Assembly: GCA_030141605.1 (NCBI GenBank)
Contig: JAQGDQ010000696.1
Location: forward strand, 46,951 to 110,950
Origin: Tubiluchus corallicola
Taxonomy: Eukaryota; Priapulida; Priapulimorpha; Priapulimorphida; Tubiluchidae
Reading direction: 5' to 3'
DNA length: 64,000 nucleotides
In this document: positions 23,901 through 47,960 of the stretch, piece by piece
Layout of the letters: every line of letters begins with the position of its first letter
Numbering within the stretch: the first letter of the stretch is position 1
Notes under the pieces: generated by a model
What the model was told of the DNA's origin: nothing
Database searches by the model: none
What the model saw: only the letters and a program-made list of their open reading frames with translations
Made by a program: the position numbers and the translations under genes

Positions 23901-26445
23901 CAGGTGCTAGTACCCTTCTAACTAGAGTAAGGCAAAGTGCATGTAACAGCGAAGAGCTAGTGGCACGAATGCGAAACTGCGTTTGTGTGGTAATAATTCT
24001 TTCGTGTAAGGCATTATTGAAAAAAATAGTATGTCTCCTTTCAATATTTTAAAGAGTAGATTATTTTGACTTACAGTTTAAGATTGGGTCCAGCTTTGCT
24101 TTTATTTTTCTGACTATAATGATGGAAAATGCTGTAAACATGATCTTTCACAATGAGAATGATGCACATTGTAAACTCATTTTAACAAAAGCATTTTTTC
24201 AACAAAATTTCAATGCCTATTTTATATATAAGTACTAAAATCCATTGTACTAGTAGACACTGGTACTATGGCTAGCACTCTGCATGTAAGACCTATTCAC
24301 GGGTAATCATTATTACTCATTAAATCATGAATTCGTAATTAAATCGTTAACACTTCTGACCCATAGGGGCAGAAGGAGTTTGAAATCTGCAGTAACTCGG
24401 TAAAATAAAGTATGATTTACAAAAATGCAACAAAATTAGTATTTTGGCTGACTTAAATTCTCGTACAAATCCAAAACGGTCCTAAGCAACTGCAAGATAT
24501 CAATTAGCTTACAATAACGTTAACTGGCTGAGAAAAGTTTGAATTGGATAATGTAATTTTAACAAGCCTTAACTGCCAGTGCTACAAAAAATTAGTTAAT
24601 TTTTTTCAACAATTCTGTACAGGCAGCTGTAATATTCTGCTTACCTGACTGAAAACCAGAAGCGTCCTCTTAATCATTGTGTATTCAGTAACAAAATAAA
24701 GCTCATGACATGTATTTGTAGTGCCGTTATTTTGCTTGCTACGTTTTCAATTTATTGCTAAGTGTCTGGTTGCTGGGGCTTGCCACAAAATTAAATTAAA
24801 ACCTAATAACTTTGCATGCCAATGTAAAGACATTTTGTAAGTATTTAGGTATGCCTATGACACAGACTTTTTACAAATGACATAATGATGACTAAGCATG
24901 CTTTCAAATTTCAGTAAAAAATCCTCCAGATTTTAGAAATTCTTAACAAACTAAAAACTGTGTAAAGTCTCAGCAAATAGTGTGAAAGGCTTCGTGTCTT
25001 TGCAAAAGCATTTAAATGCTAATAAATAAAGTTTCCTTTTGTGATTAAGTAGCAACATGTCGTGATTATATAGGCTCACATAATTATCAATGAAAGTTCA
25101 TCAATGTTAAATTTATGTCAGTGTTAATTTTGTGCTAATTGGGGACAACACTTCCAAATGCAAATAACTCATGCCGAATTTGAGTGACTTGATAAGCTTG
25201 ATGATGCTGTTTATTTCAGCTGAAGTAGTTCCACTGATTACAGTAGCTGCACCGCGAATCAATGATATCGGCATTGGATTATAAAAATAATAATTAATTA
25301 TTGGTTTTAAGGAGAATAAATAATCGGTATCGGATCAGATATCGGGTTCAAGGGGCATCAATAATCAGTATTTTTGTTATCGTTCGAGCCGGTTTTTCGT
25401 TTTTGGAACACACCAACTCCAACACTCAGCAAGTGAACATACAAATGCTTTGATTTCATAATAAACTGGTAATCTTGTCATCCTGTAGATGTTTAATGTA
25501 CATACTGTATAAAGTTATAAACTTTGATGAGTAAGCTACTCTTTGTCCTGTTCAAATAATTTTTAATTTACTAAAGGGAGAAATATCATTTTCAACCAAA
25601 TTAGGCATTTTCTTTAAAGCTAAAACTTATATCACAGAACCCTGACCCGAGTTGATAAACACTAAAGATAAAGCCACTGAATACAGGGTATCATGCTCAT
25701 CTTTCAATCTAGACTTATAAACAGGAGATTGTAATGTTCACTAAAGAGCAGGAATGTGCAAATATCAACGGTTTACATTCTGAGTTATTCTGAAGTTGAT
25801 TAATGAATAACCAATTTAATAAAACATAACAATAGCATTTTGCATTGCAGGTATCAGATTTACCAAGTAACGGCTATGAGTTTTTACGTGATTGGCAAGT
25901 ACGATGCAAAACAGGGAAAGACAGATTCAACTTATTGAAACAATGTGGTGGAGCAAGGCTCCGAGAGTTTTTTAAAACAGATATCATATTTAGTTTATTA
26001 GGTGAGAATCTTGCACCAATATTTATTTTGCTGCATGACTAAGGTGTATTGTATATTACTGTTCCTAGTGCCTGATGTGTTATTTTAGGATTTATCATTT
26101 GCTTCCTATTAAGATATACCTAACTGTACTGTTAGTAGTTTATTTGATATTATTTACTTTAAATCAGGAAACATACTAGTGGTACTGGATGCAGAGTTGA
26201 CTGAAAGTCCTACAGAATTTGCATCCATCTGTGACACATTAAAGATTCTCACTACTGCCAAAGGTTTCACTCTTGCAAACTCTTGCCTCAGTGAGGAAGA
26301 GCTGTGCACTCGTTCCAGTATAATGAGCAAGCTACACTCAAATGGAGAATGTGACTGTGATGTGCTCAACTCCTTGAACAAAGCTTTTGGTGCAGGAGCA
26401 ATCGTGACAAGTATGAAGGACATCAAGAATGTAGACATTCTATAG
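20971..26445 (+). CDS. CCDC103: CCDC103/DNAAF19-like dynein arm assembly factor, 240 aa, four exons
   Basis: In animals with motile cilia, CCDC103 is needed to assemble axonemal dynein arms. Exons are 20971-21122, 22976-23117, 25851-26001 and 26168-26445, with matching phases (2, 0, 1) and GT-AG introns. The total of 240 residues is close to the human 242. The N-terminus carries LDFSKLGKDLNTALEMDN and FQAVEQRVGSYEEFR, the family's coiled coil. Exon 2 gives AAHLRPLDKKDKKGQW. Exon 3 gives FLRDWQVRCKTGKDRFNLL and LREFFKTDIIFSLLG, the start of the RPAP3_C-like domain, and exon 4 completes it. The ATG at 20971 matches the family start; the same frame is open back to about 20827 without a Met. AATAAA lies near 26977. 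The gene converges on neurabin. Confidence 0.93.
23190..23300. repeat. Dispersed repeat fragment, TATCGG family, CCDC103 intron 2
   Basis: The block ending AATAATCAGTATCGGATCAA shares its core with a second block in the same intron at about 25230-25400. Both have GATTATT, ATCAAT and TATCGGATCA units in similar order. They look like copies of one short non-autonomous repeat, without coding capacity. The boundaries are approximate. Confidence 0.4.
25230..25405. repeat. Dispersed repeat fragment, TATCGG family, second copy
   Basis: Contains AATAATCGGTATCGGATCAG and ATATCGGG, then AATAATCAGTA, related to the block at 23190-23300. No target-site duplication or full terminal repeats could be read. 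Confidence 0.4.
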
Positions 26446-29279
26446 TGTATGCATGAGGCCTTGTACTGCAATTCTAAATCATACGTTTATATCTAGTATT
26501 GTCAAACTACACGACTAAGTAATATACAAACTAAGTACAATTAAATTTATCACAATCGGATATTTTATTATCTGCATCTAAAGTATGATGCCACAAAATT
26601 GATGATCGTTACAAATGGCTGTATGAGATTATTTACAGAAATCTTTCCTTCACCGAAATGTTTAGAAGGTTTTTTACATAAACCAATAGTACAATGATTT
26701 GCGAAGTTTCTGAAGAGTATTTACGTATGGCCTGTTTAGAACATGTACTCATATAAAGCCCACTGTGTGAGGGTGTTCATTAGCACAAATAACACTTGCG
26801 TAGTTTTAATGTGCCTTCGTGGTAACCTTTATGTCTAAATTACAGTAGACATTACAGCTGCTTGTTCTGCAATATGGGAGGCATTCTTTTTTACAACATC
26901 TGTGTCTGTGTGCTTTAACAGGAAAATTATCAGTTTTGAGTGCGGAAAACTTCAAACTGTACTTTTAATATACACGTAATAAAATGGTATGCCTTTACCA
27001 TAAAATTGGTAAGCTTTGTTACACGAATGCTTATATACTGTTACCTGGTGATTAATTTCTAAGTTTACATTCATACAATGAGCAATGTAAGTGGCATTAA
27101 GTACTGAACACATTTCATTAGGACAGCACGGGCATACCCCAACATTTGCAAGTGGCAGTTTCCAAACACTTTTGCAAACACTGATAATAAAAACGCATTG
27201 CTAAAAAATGTTCCGCAAAAATGCTTGAAAAAAATGACATCATGTACATGAAGAATAGGCGTAATACTCCTCATTCAAATCCTTGAAGCAGAAACTGTAG
27301 GTGGGACAACAGAATTAAACCGACTAATATTCTCTTAACATGGCAATCACCACTGAAAGAGTGACCACTGGCTCAAACACTGTAATTATAAAAGTAACAT
27401 TCCTCAGACCCTTTCTGCTGGGATATAGTTTTCTTTCTAAGTCTGCTAAAAAAAAATCAAGATGTTGTGCAAAATTAGAGCTGTATTAGCAAAATTCTAT
27501 TGGACAAAGTACAAGAATATGTAATGGCACCTCAGAAAAATTACATGCATTTATGCGAAAATCACACTGCAAAGAATCTTTAATGATCATTAAATGTCAT
27601 TAAATGATCGTGATTTGTTTAGGAAGATAGTGTTTATGCAACTGATACCACGGTAAGACCCCGAAAACCTTCCACTATTCTGTGTAGCCATTTATGTGTA
27701 CAATTTATGAAAATATTCCAAAAGTCAACAATTAAAGCAAGATGAATTTACATAACTGTAACTACAGATTTGCAGATAGTGGGGTATACCAGTACACTAA
27801 AACGTCAGTCAGCACACATGATAGTACACAAATACACAGTTAACAAAGCGAAATGATATGACCACGTGAGACCCCAGACAACACAGCACGTTAATAGTAT
27901 AATTATATATTACTATCGTTAACTATCAATATTGATTAATTACAGCAGAAATTACAAAAATATGATCAACAGGAGAAAAATATAGTGATTACGTTTCATT
28001 AACGTTCCTAAACGCAACGCAGATTCTTCGTACAAGGGACTAATACTGGTGTATTATGAGATATGTACAGACGATCAAGTTCGAAGCTCACAGTTATGAG
28101 AGATGACAGCAAGTTAGTTACAAAGCTTACAAAAAAATCATTACAACATATAAAAAATTACAAAACAATTAATAAATATAAGACTTTACCCACGCCAAGT
28201 TATAGCTCACACAATGGCTGGTTTTTACCAACACAACCATCATGTGTTACGACTTAAAATTTGGCAAAAGAAAAATGCCAGAGTGGGAAGCAAGATTGAA
28301 GCCATCACAATTTAACTGACTGTATCAAATATTCAACTAAGAAGCAGCAATAGTGTAGCATAAAAGAATGAAATAATGGTATGCAAACTGTTTGTGAAAA
28401 TTCTGAATCAATTTGCCATGGCAAACATAATGCTCAGAACTGCAAGTCAATGCAACTGTCAGCAAATCTGTCACTTAATGTAAAAATAATGTGCATTTCA
28501 ACTTTTACTGCACAGTAATACTAAGATGTACATTTGTATCAAAAATGCATGAGAAACCACAACCGGATTTTAGGCATTAGTCTAATCTATGTGCATGTGT
28601 TATGCACATAAACACAGACTCTCGTAGGATTTTTATTAATGACTCCATAAATATTAGACAAAATTAAAAAAAATAATAAACCATAAAAACTGTAACTGCC
28701 TTATCCTTTGCAAGTCTGACAAAACTCAACAACTGTAGAAGGTGCTACAGATCTTAAAAATGTGCATTACTTCATTGCCAGAAGGCAACTGGCAGTCAAA
28801 AACACTTATTAGGGAATGCTAACAGGCGCCAAGGCAATTTGATTCAAGCAATCAAGGAAATAAATTTGTAAGATGGTCCTGAAGAAAAACAATCAATAAA
28901 TTTCTCTAGTGAAAAGTTTTGCCTTTTTAGAATGACAGCTTAATTTTTTGAAATCTTTGAAGCAGCAAAGCTGACATTCTCTTTCTAATGAAATTCTGCA
29001 ACTTCTGAATTCTTTATAGTAACATTAAACAGTACAGCATATTGGAAAAGAAACAGTTTCTTTTTAATTTATGTAGTTGGTAGTGGGTAACATGAAACAC
29101 AGAAATAGTCTTATTTTTTTATTTGACTAATTTACTAATCTGCTAGTATTTTGTCCCAGTTCAAAATATTTTCTTCTTGCATTCAGAGTTTTCACACTTG
29201 TCACTAGAGCCACCTATTGAACTTCTTTACAATTTATCATTATGACAGGATAAAAATATCATATGTATGTGGAAGTAGT
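26446..29279. other. Convergent 3' ends: CCDC103 and neurabin
   Basis: Region between two genes transcribed towards each other. AATAAA near 26977 (plus strand) and minus-strand AATAAA near 29113-29122 are candidate poly(A) signals. No other gene was recognised in the remaining AT-rich sequence. Confidence 0.5.
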
Positions 29280-39933
<10,654 letters not shown>

Positions 39934-40495
39934 CTATAATAATAATAATGCATCACGAATTACAATAAATAATAATACAACGTACTCTAATGAGGTGCTT
40001 AGATACTAAGATAAGCTAAATGTCAACAGCAAAAAATCATAACCAGAATGCTGCAAAATCTGGAAGATCTTATAATCTTGACAGCAATTTTGCTAGTGTA
40101 TACATGACACCCAAGGTTTTTTCAAGTTATAATGAATTTTAATCAAATATAAAAGTTGAGGACGAAATTATCGATCACAACACTTAACCTTTTGCAAACA
40201 ACACTTATCAAAAGAAAAACATCTGTATTTGGCCAAAGTTAGGACAGTTGTTGAATACTCACACAAATAAAGTTTTAATTACGGTCTTTAACAGCAAGAG
40301 ACTTCAAAAAATCAGAGTTTAAAATTCAGAAAAGATGGAAGAACATAGTTGAGGCTTACTAAGTTAAATAATCATCAAAAATGTCAAAGGTAAAATAAGC
40401 ACGTTATTCATTTCAACTTGCAAACAAAAGTTTTCACAAGCAAGAAGGCAACAAAGCTCAGCTTTATTCAAGATTTGACAAAAACATAAGCAGAA

Positions 40496-40931
40496 TGTAT
40501 AAATTCGTTAAATGTATTAATGCAAATTAAAAGTATCTTACCTTTAATTAAATGAAAAATAAAACCCTCAAGTTGCATTTTGTTGAGTTAACTGCCATAC
40601 AGTTTTTGCTTATTTAAATTTTATGCTCACTTCTTGTCACACAGCGATTTTTTTTGTAGCAGTGAAGTTTAAATCTGCATTTTACATTATAATCTAATCT
40701 GGCACTTGCAAGGTTAGATGACATTTGTATGTTTTCTGATTTAACGACATATATTGTTTGCAGAGAACATGATTTCTTACGCAGAGAAGAGTATCATACA
40801 CAAGTACTGCAAGAGAAAGAATTAGAATATAATTCGGTGGTAAAACATCTAAATGATCGGGTAAGTAAAAAAATACTTCTCCGTTAAAGTTAGTGAAAAT
40901 GCTGTTTTATACTTTGTATGTAAATGTTGCT
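40496..40931. other. Single-copy spacer of the neurabin hairpin
   Basis: 436 bp between the two arms. It holds a plus-strand neurabin exon (separate entry) with its acceptor TTGTTTGCAG and donor GTAAGT. The spacer is contiguous in sense with the right arm, not with the left arm, so the jump lies at 40495/40496. Confidence 0.85.
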
Positions 40932-41626
40932 TTCTGCTTATGTTTTTGTCAAATCTTGAATAAAGCTGAGCTTTGTTGCCTTCTTGCTTGTGAAAACTTT
41001 TGTTTGCAAGTTGAAATGAATAACGTGCTTATTTTACCTTTGACATTTTTGATGATTATTTAACTTAGTAAGCCTCAACTATGTTCTTCCATCTTTTCTG
41101 AATTTTAAACTCTGATTTTTTGAAGTCTCTTGCTGTTAAAGACCGTAATTAAAACTTTATTTGTGTGAGTATTCAACAACTGTCCTAACTTTGGCCAAAT
41201 ACAGATGTTTTTCTTTTGATAAGTGTTGTTTGCAAAAGGTTAAGTGTTGTGATCGATAATTTCGTCCTCAACTTTTATATTTGATTAAAATTCATTATAA
41301 CTTGAAAAAACCTTGGGTGTCATGTATACACTAGCAAAATTGCTGTCAAGATTATAAGATCTTCCAGATTTTGCAGCATTCTGGTTATGATTTTTTGCTG
41401 TTGACATTTAGCTTATCTTAGTATCTAAGCACCTCATTAGAGTACGTTGTATTATTATTTATTGTAATTCGTGATGCATTATTATTATTATAGATATCAG
41501 CTCTTGAAAAAGATCTTAGTCTGGCACAGCAGGCTGCCGGTCTTCCAGTATCAGCGGTAACCACTAAGGAATCCACTCAGTTATTATCGACCTCATCATC
41601 TAGTAAGCAAGTACCAGAAAAGCCTG
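40764..41626 (+). pseudogene. Inverted neurabin coiled-coil exons (plus strand)
   Basis: Two exons in plus orientation. 40764-40860 encodes EHDFLRREEYHTQ, QEKELEYNSVVKHLNDR. 41494-41626 encodes ISALEKDLSLAQQ...QVPEKPG and is identical to the minus-strand exon 39933-39801. The intron between them runs from GTAAGT to TTATTATAG, and the phase is 0. Together they show the true upstream neighbour of the first minus-strand neurabin exon, but here they point away from the rest of the gene and end at 41786 with no downstream exon. This is an inverted, non-functional fragment as assembled, either a chimera or a real rearrangement. Confidence 0.8.
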
Positions 41627-41786
41627 GTGAGACTTAAGTGCAAGTTTTTTTCTAGTGAATTTTAATTGTGTAGCACTCTGGTAGTGCGTTTGCCATTAGA
41701 GGACGAAATGACGTAAAATTTTTGTGAAGTGTTTTGTTAAAGATTCGTTTGTTGGAAAACAACACTTATAAACAACTAGACTATAG
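40932..41786. repeat. Right arm of perfect inverted repeat (855 bp)
   Basis: Reverse complement of 39641-40495. Immediately after 41786 the sequence changes to a different locus that leads into the BMP-like gene. No identity continues. Confidence 0.95.
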
Positions 41787-42358
41787 GCTAAAAAGATTAA
41801 AAAATGAAAAATTTAGTTTGTATGGTGCTAACATCCTGCACTGACTAACATGGAAAAGAGGAAACGTGATTCGGTAACGTTTTTCCTAAATAAATGAATC
41901 ATGTTAATAAATTTTGACGTAATTTATCTGTAAAAGTAATGACACATGGCAATGACGAAAACACGCAATACAGTGTCATTAACTTTTTATGGTTTTCGTG
42001 AATTATAGGGAATAAAACCGCTTGTAGATAAAACAACCAAGTGTTAGTTTATATATTTTGTATGCTCATTGTTTTAATGTAGGTCTGCAACATTGGCTTC
42101 AGCCAATGTTTTTTTTAAATACCGACAATTAGAACGTTATCAAGCACTGTTAAAAGTAATTACAGTTTGTGGTCTGTTTTAGAAAAGGGCCTTGTCCCAG
42201 ACTAATTCTGTAATAACATTGTGGATTGCGACATCAATTTTGTGACCTGTATGCACATTTCTACGGCATCGCTTTAAAAACAACTGTTGTTAATGAGTGA
42301 TGTGGCAACGTTTTTAGGCCAAGCCCAATACCAAATTTAAAAACTCGTTAAAACTTAC

Positions 42359-43347
42359 CATCCTGATTTGGAAAACTCCTTATGACATTTCCACCGAGTT
42401 CACTATCTGACAGGTCACATCCAAGTCCTGGATTCTGATTCAGTCTTTCCATTTGCTTGTAAAGATCCAACATAAAACTGGGAAGAGTTGCATTCGGACT
42501 AGGGCGGGGTCTAAAGAAATAAGAAAAGACGCTAATGAGGAACAAATTTATTGCTTTTATGCGTCTATAACATACATGATCAGCATTCAAGTAAAATAAC
42601 TGCTGTGGCTCTTGTAATATACATATGATATTAACATAATACAACATTATTCTATGGTGATGATTTTAGTGATGAACTTTGCTCCATACGATAAAACGTT
42701 GGGGTTACGTTTTTAGCTTCAACATTTTTTCGTCCTGCGCTATCATCATAGTGGAATCTGCGTTTTTTGTTCAATAAATAGTGAAACAGAAAATTGAATT
42801 TTTATCAGTTTTTTGTGAACTTTTTACATCTACTGATTCAATATGAATATAATGAGGCAGTTTATAGACAGGGCCTGCTTCTTTTACTGATGTAACCAGT
42901 TTACTAATAGAATTTGTCAAAATTATGACTTCTAAAGAACTTTTTGTACATGTTGTTATAAAGTCTATAGATATGTATACCTACAAGTTACTGAAATATT
43001 TACAATTTTCCCTTGTACTACTTAAAATACAGATTCTACAAACAATAAATTTTCAAATTAAATTTGATAAAAGTGAACAAGCAGGACAATTTCACTCTAT
43101 CATAAAATTGATAAGTAATATACCTTTTGCGCAATCCGAGACCTCGTAATAAAACTCTCTCAGCTTCATTTGGATCACGTAATGGGTTAACTCGTCTGTC
43201 CCTATGCCTTTGATGTGGGTTAACGTCACCATCATCACTAGCGATGGCACCATCGTCGCTGTCTGCTGTGACGACATCGATAAAACTGCCTATACTGGAA
43301 GCACCTACTAAAGCGAGTAAAGTCACAAAAACTGTCAATATCATCAT
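42359..43347 (-). CDS. BMP/TGF-beta family ligand, propeptide exons only (truncated)
   Basis: Exon 1 (43347-43124) starts with signal peptide MMILTVFVTLLALVGASS. An acidic linker follows, then EAERVLLRGLGLRKR. Exon 2 (42510-42359) continues PRPSPNATLPSFMLDLYKQM and ends NVIRSFPNQDG. The phase-2 join restores GLRKRPRPSPNATLPSFMLD, the classic start of a BMP-type LAP propeptide (GLrxRPxPs...vPxfMLDLY...ntvRSF). The donor GTAAGT after 42359 is good. No later exon with the furin site and the seven-cysteine mature domain appears downstream on the minus strand, where neurabin sequence begins after only about 570 bp. NAT is a possible glycosylation sequon. The ligand would be secreted and processed to a cystine-knot dimer if complete. 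Confidence 0.82.
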
Positions 43348-44868
43348 TTTGTTGCAAAAAACAGGTATTGTTTATAGAATTAGATATCGCGTTAGAGAGA
43401 ACCTTGTTCACTCAACTTCACAGTGAAACTGCTTCTAAATAACTGTTACGTCGTATGATCGGCGGTGATCTTATAAACGTTGGGCAGTAATGATACAGGT
43501 ATTGTTTCAAGCATAGCTAAATGCATATCCTGCCTTATCAACGCAACCATCGCAGCCTAGTGAGTCTGCGGAGGTGTGGGCGGCATGAATGAACCCTGCC
43601 CACTATCAGCTGCTTCAATCTGCGTCAGACAATGAGCGCTCATTGTCCAACCTACTCTGGCACCTGTAGTGATGGCCGGATCAAAAGTGACCAGCGTCCA
43701 GTTGAGGTCTATTGATCAGTTTAGATCGATGGCGGTGTGAAAAGCTGCTTGAAGAGTTTGGATGGTTGATACCTGGTATTAAACAACACAAGTGAGCAAG
43801 TGAGATAATATACTCAAGTCTGCCAACGTGTCGCTACAAGACATTCGATACTACGACGTCCATTCATCATACTGAGACATGTTCTAAGAAAAATGTCTGA
43901 TATTAATCTTCAAACACGAAAGCAAACGCCGTCCAACGAAGTGTTTTCTTATTAAAGTGTAGAGTAAAAGCAGAAAAACAGGGAGAAAAATCATGTCAAA
44001 ATAAAGTCAGTTAGAAGTAAGCTTCTCTCCTTCCTTAACATAAAGAAGTCCTTAAATGTTTTGCAATGTGGCACTTTTCTCATTTCATTTTTAAATAGAG
44101 AGAATAGAATTTAATTTTTTGCGTGAAGCGCATTAAATTGTACACAGTATTTCCATACAAGACGCATTAGTAGTAATTAAAATATAAAATAGAATGCAAT
44201 ACATTAAAATTAGATAAACGCTAAATAAGATAAATGATAAAACATTTTGAAAATTAGACATAAAGCGAAAAATCGGTTTACAAAAATCTCAGTTAATAAA
44301 TCATAGGGCGTTAAGAGTTAGCCGAATAAAAACTTTTGTGACACTTAGTATATAGTAAAGCACAATTTTAAGAGGAGATTTCACCTCATAGTATAATTAC
44401 AATGTGATGTGCTTAAAACAGAATAAAATATCAGCAATAAAATCTAATTTAAAAGCTTCAGGAAGAGAGAAAATTTTATTTGCCTTAAAGACGCTTTAAA
44501 TTATTATTGCTTACAATATTAAATTATATTGACTGCGATCTTCACATGTTTATTTCATTTCAATTTCTATGAGGCATGTAAATAACGTTAGCCTAACTCT
44601 TGGTGAGTCTTATACGTGTACCATATTATAAACTATAAAATGAAAACAATTCCTGTTTTTAGAAATATTAGCTATGTAGTTACTTGTAGGTATTGGTAGT
44701 TACTCTGACGAGAGTAAACTAATTCTTGCAAGAGTTGGATTGTTTGGTGAGTCATATTAAGAATTAAATTAAGACCTGCCATGACCAGCTATGAGTGGTT
44801 TTTGAGTTGTAATAAGTAAGTCCTTTGTTCAAATCCAGGAACAATGAGTGAGCGAGTGAATAAACCAT
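43348..44868. other. Upstream region of the BMP-like gene; no gene seen
   Basis: The first 350 bp are richer in G+C. On the minus strand GTTTATAAGATC near 43470 is a weak TATA-like site about 120 bp before the ATG. The rest is AT-rich without coding sequence. Confidence 0.4.
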
Positions 44869-45115
<247 letters not shown>

Positions 45116-45524
45116 TCGGAGCTTGACTGCGCATTCTTGTGGCACGTAAATGACAAGACGGAGCACTGAAAAATTATATTATTAACTTTTTATTGTTAGA
45201 ATGTTTGGTAATGATAATGATTACGTTCACATAACATATTTTTGTACATGCCAAAAGATGAAAGCTACAAGTATATGAATGTTTTAATCATAAAATGCTT
45301 CATACTTATTTTGTCAGCTTCGCCTTAAACTTATTGTTGTATAGTTATAATTTAAAACACAGAGCATCTAAACTCTAAAGTAAACTCTTTCATTACTGAT
45401 GAGACACAAATATGTACGAAGCTGGCATCTTCAGTGACATAATCGAAATGCCACCGATTAAAGACGAAAGCCGTTTCAGTTTTTTCCCCCAGTTGCTTAT
45501 TTTGCACTTCTCACTTGTGCCCAG

Positions 45525-45712
45525 AAGCGCAGACTGATTGACTAACTGAATGAGTGGGTGGTTGGCTGACCATTCAACCGACTCACTGATTAACTGACTA
45601 TCATATTGACCTACCAAGTATTTGATTTGACTGACAGTTGGGTGAACCAACTGGCAGGCAACTGACAGACAAACGTATGAACTGATCACTAACTGAGTGA
45701 CTGAAGAACAGA
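45525..45712. repeat. Degenerate (TGAC/ACTG)n simple repeat
   Basis: Many diverged CTGA/GACT units over about 190 bp (for example CCGACTCACTGATTAACTGA). This is an old decayed microsatellite. Confidence 0.6.
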
Positions 45713-45718
45713 TAGAAC

Positions 45719-45875
45719 GTTTACGTTGCGTTTATATAGCATCCGAATGCGTATGAGGGTGAGCAATAGGTAAAATCGGTTTATATTGTTTTCAATGCAG
45801 CCTGCGTACGCGTTATTCTTTTTCTGCAGCTATTCCGCAGGTAGAAACGCGTACGCATCCGGACGCTACGTAAGA
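45719..45875. repeat. Palindromic short element with CG-rich inverted repeats
   Basis: Outer ends TTTACGTTGCGT and GGACGCTACGTAAG are imperfect inverted repeats, as are TCCGAATGCGTA and TACGCATCCGGA. Inside, TGCGTACGCGTT is mirrored by AACGCGTACGCA. The element of about 155 bp is probably a MITE or a hairpin-forming repeat. It is CpG-rich against an AT-rich background. Confidence 0.5.
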
Positions 45876-46239
45876 CCCATTTAACCCATACTTGTGATAT
45901 CTCCCACTCCCTAAGAGATACTAGGCTTAAGAGCGAACATTAAACACGAATCTTCGATAGAATAACCACCGAGTCTCGGTTGGTTAGATCTGAAGAAAAA
46001 ATCTTTTATAAGTTTCAGTTTAAGTTACATTATTCAACTTTTTAATACTGAAACACTTTTTTAAAACAAAATTTCAGCAAATATGTTATCGCAAGATAGC
46101 ATTTAGCAGTAATTTTTATTAAAAATTTTTACATTCAATTTAACAAGCACGCAGCAGCCTTAATCAAATATCCAGTGACTTTGACGGTGACTGGGATCAA
46201 GTACATAACATTAATGGATAGATAGCTAGATATTCTGAT

Positions 46240-47960
46240 ATATGGCCAACATAAGGTACAAATGCAAATACACAATTACGTCATATTAAATCATATACAT
46301 GTCTTAAGAGAATCATGCCACGGCAAATTTAAATGTAAGCCATCACAAAAGCTTTCTTATATAGTCTATTGTCTGGTAGAGAGACGAGACGAAGCCAATA
46401 TTTAATTGTTCTTACTTTAATTTCCAAGCTAATCGGATACCTGCCTAGCTCACCTAACACAGAGGGAGTTGGAGTTGGCATCTTAGCACCCAAAACGTAC
46501 TAATAATACTTTAAACATGATATTTCTATACTTTCATAATGTTTTATCCGCCAGACTTCACACCCATAATTTAGTATAGGTTTGACGTAAGTGTCGAACA
46601 AAGTCAGTGCTATACTAACGTTAAAGTGCCCAGAAGTTATTGTTTTGTGTCACCAAATGTTAAAGTAACCAGTTTTTGTAAAATATGCACCGCGATACTT
46701 ATAATCTAAGTAATAGTGCAATACCGTGTTGTCATAATAAAATGGTGTATTACAAGGCGTCACAGTATTGTAGATATACATAGTTTATTGACAAATTCAG
46801 CATTTTCTACAGCAAAGTAAAATACAAAAACATAACATATAAAACAATTTGTCCCGTGACAAGCGATTGGCATCATTACATGAAATATAATTTTTGTGTG
46901 ATATTAATTACATTCGTAAATAATTGCAGAAGTTGAAAATTAATTAGAGATCATTATTTCCACAAACTTTGTCAAGTTTAGACAAATATTTGGCTTTATT
47001 TATAGTGAGTTGGGTCATAAAATAATAGATTTCTTGAACATAGTCAGCATATTTAGTTTCAGAACATTCTAACACCGCATGAATAAGAGTTTGAGCATTC
47101 AAATCACAAAATTGACATATTCTATTTTCCCGTCTCACCCTGCTCCACCTGCCAGTCTCAATTCGTAGGTTTTGATTTCCCACTCTGAATCTTGAAATGA
47201 TTATCCTGTAATGTTCGGTAAGAAAGCTGTTATCATAAAGTAAGGAGGGTTTGGTCAGCTCGGGGTTTAGACGGAGTTTATTTAGATGCGTCTTTACTAC
47301 TACTCATTAGGACTAAGTTAACTGCAAATATTAAAAGACATACACTCGAAAGCATTAAAGTAATGCTGCCTGAGTCACCCATTTTTAAAGTGTCTGCTAA
47401 ATCGCTCTAATATAGAGAGAATAGCATAGCTGATAACGTGCAACCTTGTAAAACACCAACTTGTACCAAAAATTATATCAGTAAGACCACAATCTGTTTT
47501 TACACAACTTTTCGTACATTTATAGATTTACCGGATCACTCGTACTACTCTTCCTTTTGTACTTAATGATATCAGCTTATAAACCATGCACATTCTCTCC
47601 ACAGAATCAAAAGTCTCCTTAAAATCCAAAAAGCATATATACAATTTTATATTCATGGACTGTTGCTTATCAATGATAGTTTTTTAAACAAATATGTTAT
47701 CTGTCTTTCCATAATTTTGGCGAAAGCCAGCCTGAATTTCGGGTATTATGGAAGCGTTTTTAGTCCACTTCTAGTCTAGAACATATCATTGTTTTAAAAA
47801 GTTTAGCTACAACGTTTAATAGGCAATCCCTGTATAGTTATTGGGATCACTAGTTCGCACCTGACTTATGCACAGGTATAATAACCGAGTCAGACCAAGT
47901 TTCCGAAAACCAGTGGCAAAAATAGCATTAAACAGCTTTAGCAAATAATGTTAATGTTAA
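46240..47960 (-). mobile_element. Degenerate LINE, RT domain through C-terminus
   Basis: Minus-strand reading, with frameshifts, gives in order: SDPNNYTGIALLNVVAKLF-like; IPEIQAGFRQNYGKTDNIF; LYICFLDFKETFDSVERM (finger/palm start); FGTSWCFTRLHV-like in place of GVLQGCxLSP; PILNYGCEVWRIKHYESIEI; LGAKMPTPTPSVLGELGRYP; IKYWLRLVSL; then LRIETGRWSRVRRENRICQF with a Cys-rich end near 47090. This is the full order of a CR1/RTE-type ORF2 from mid-RT to C-terminus. Stops and a broken catalytic region show it is dead. It lies downstream of the P450. Confidence 0.85.
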
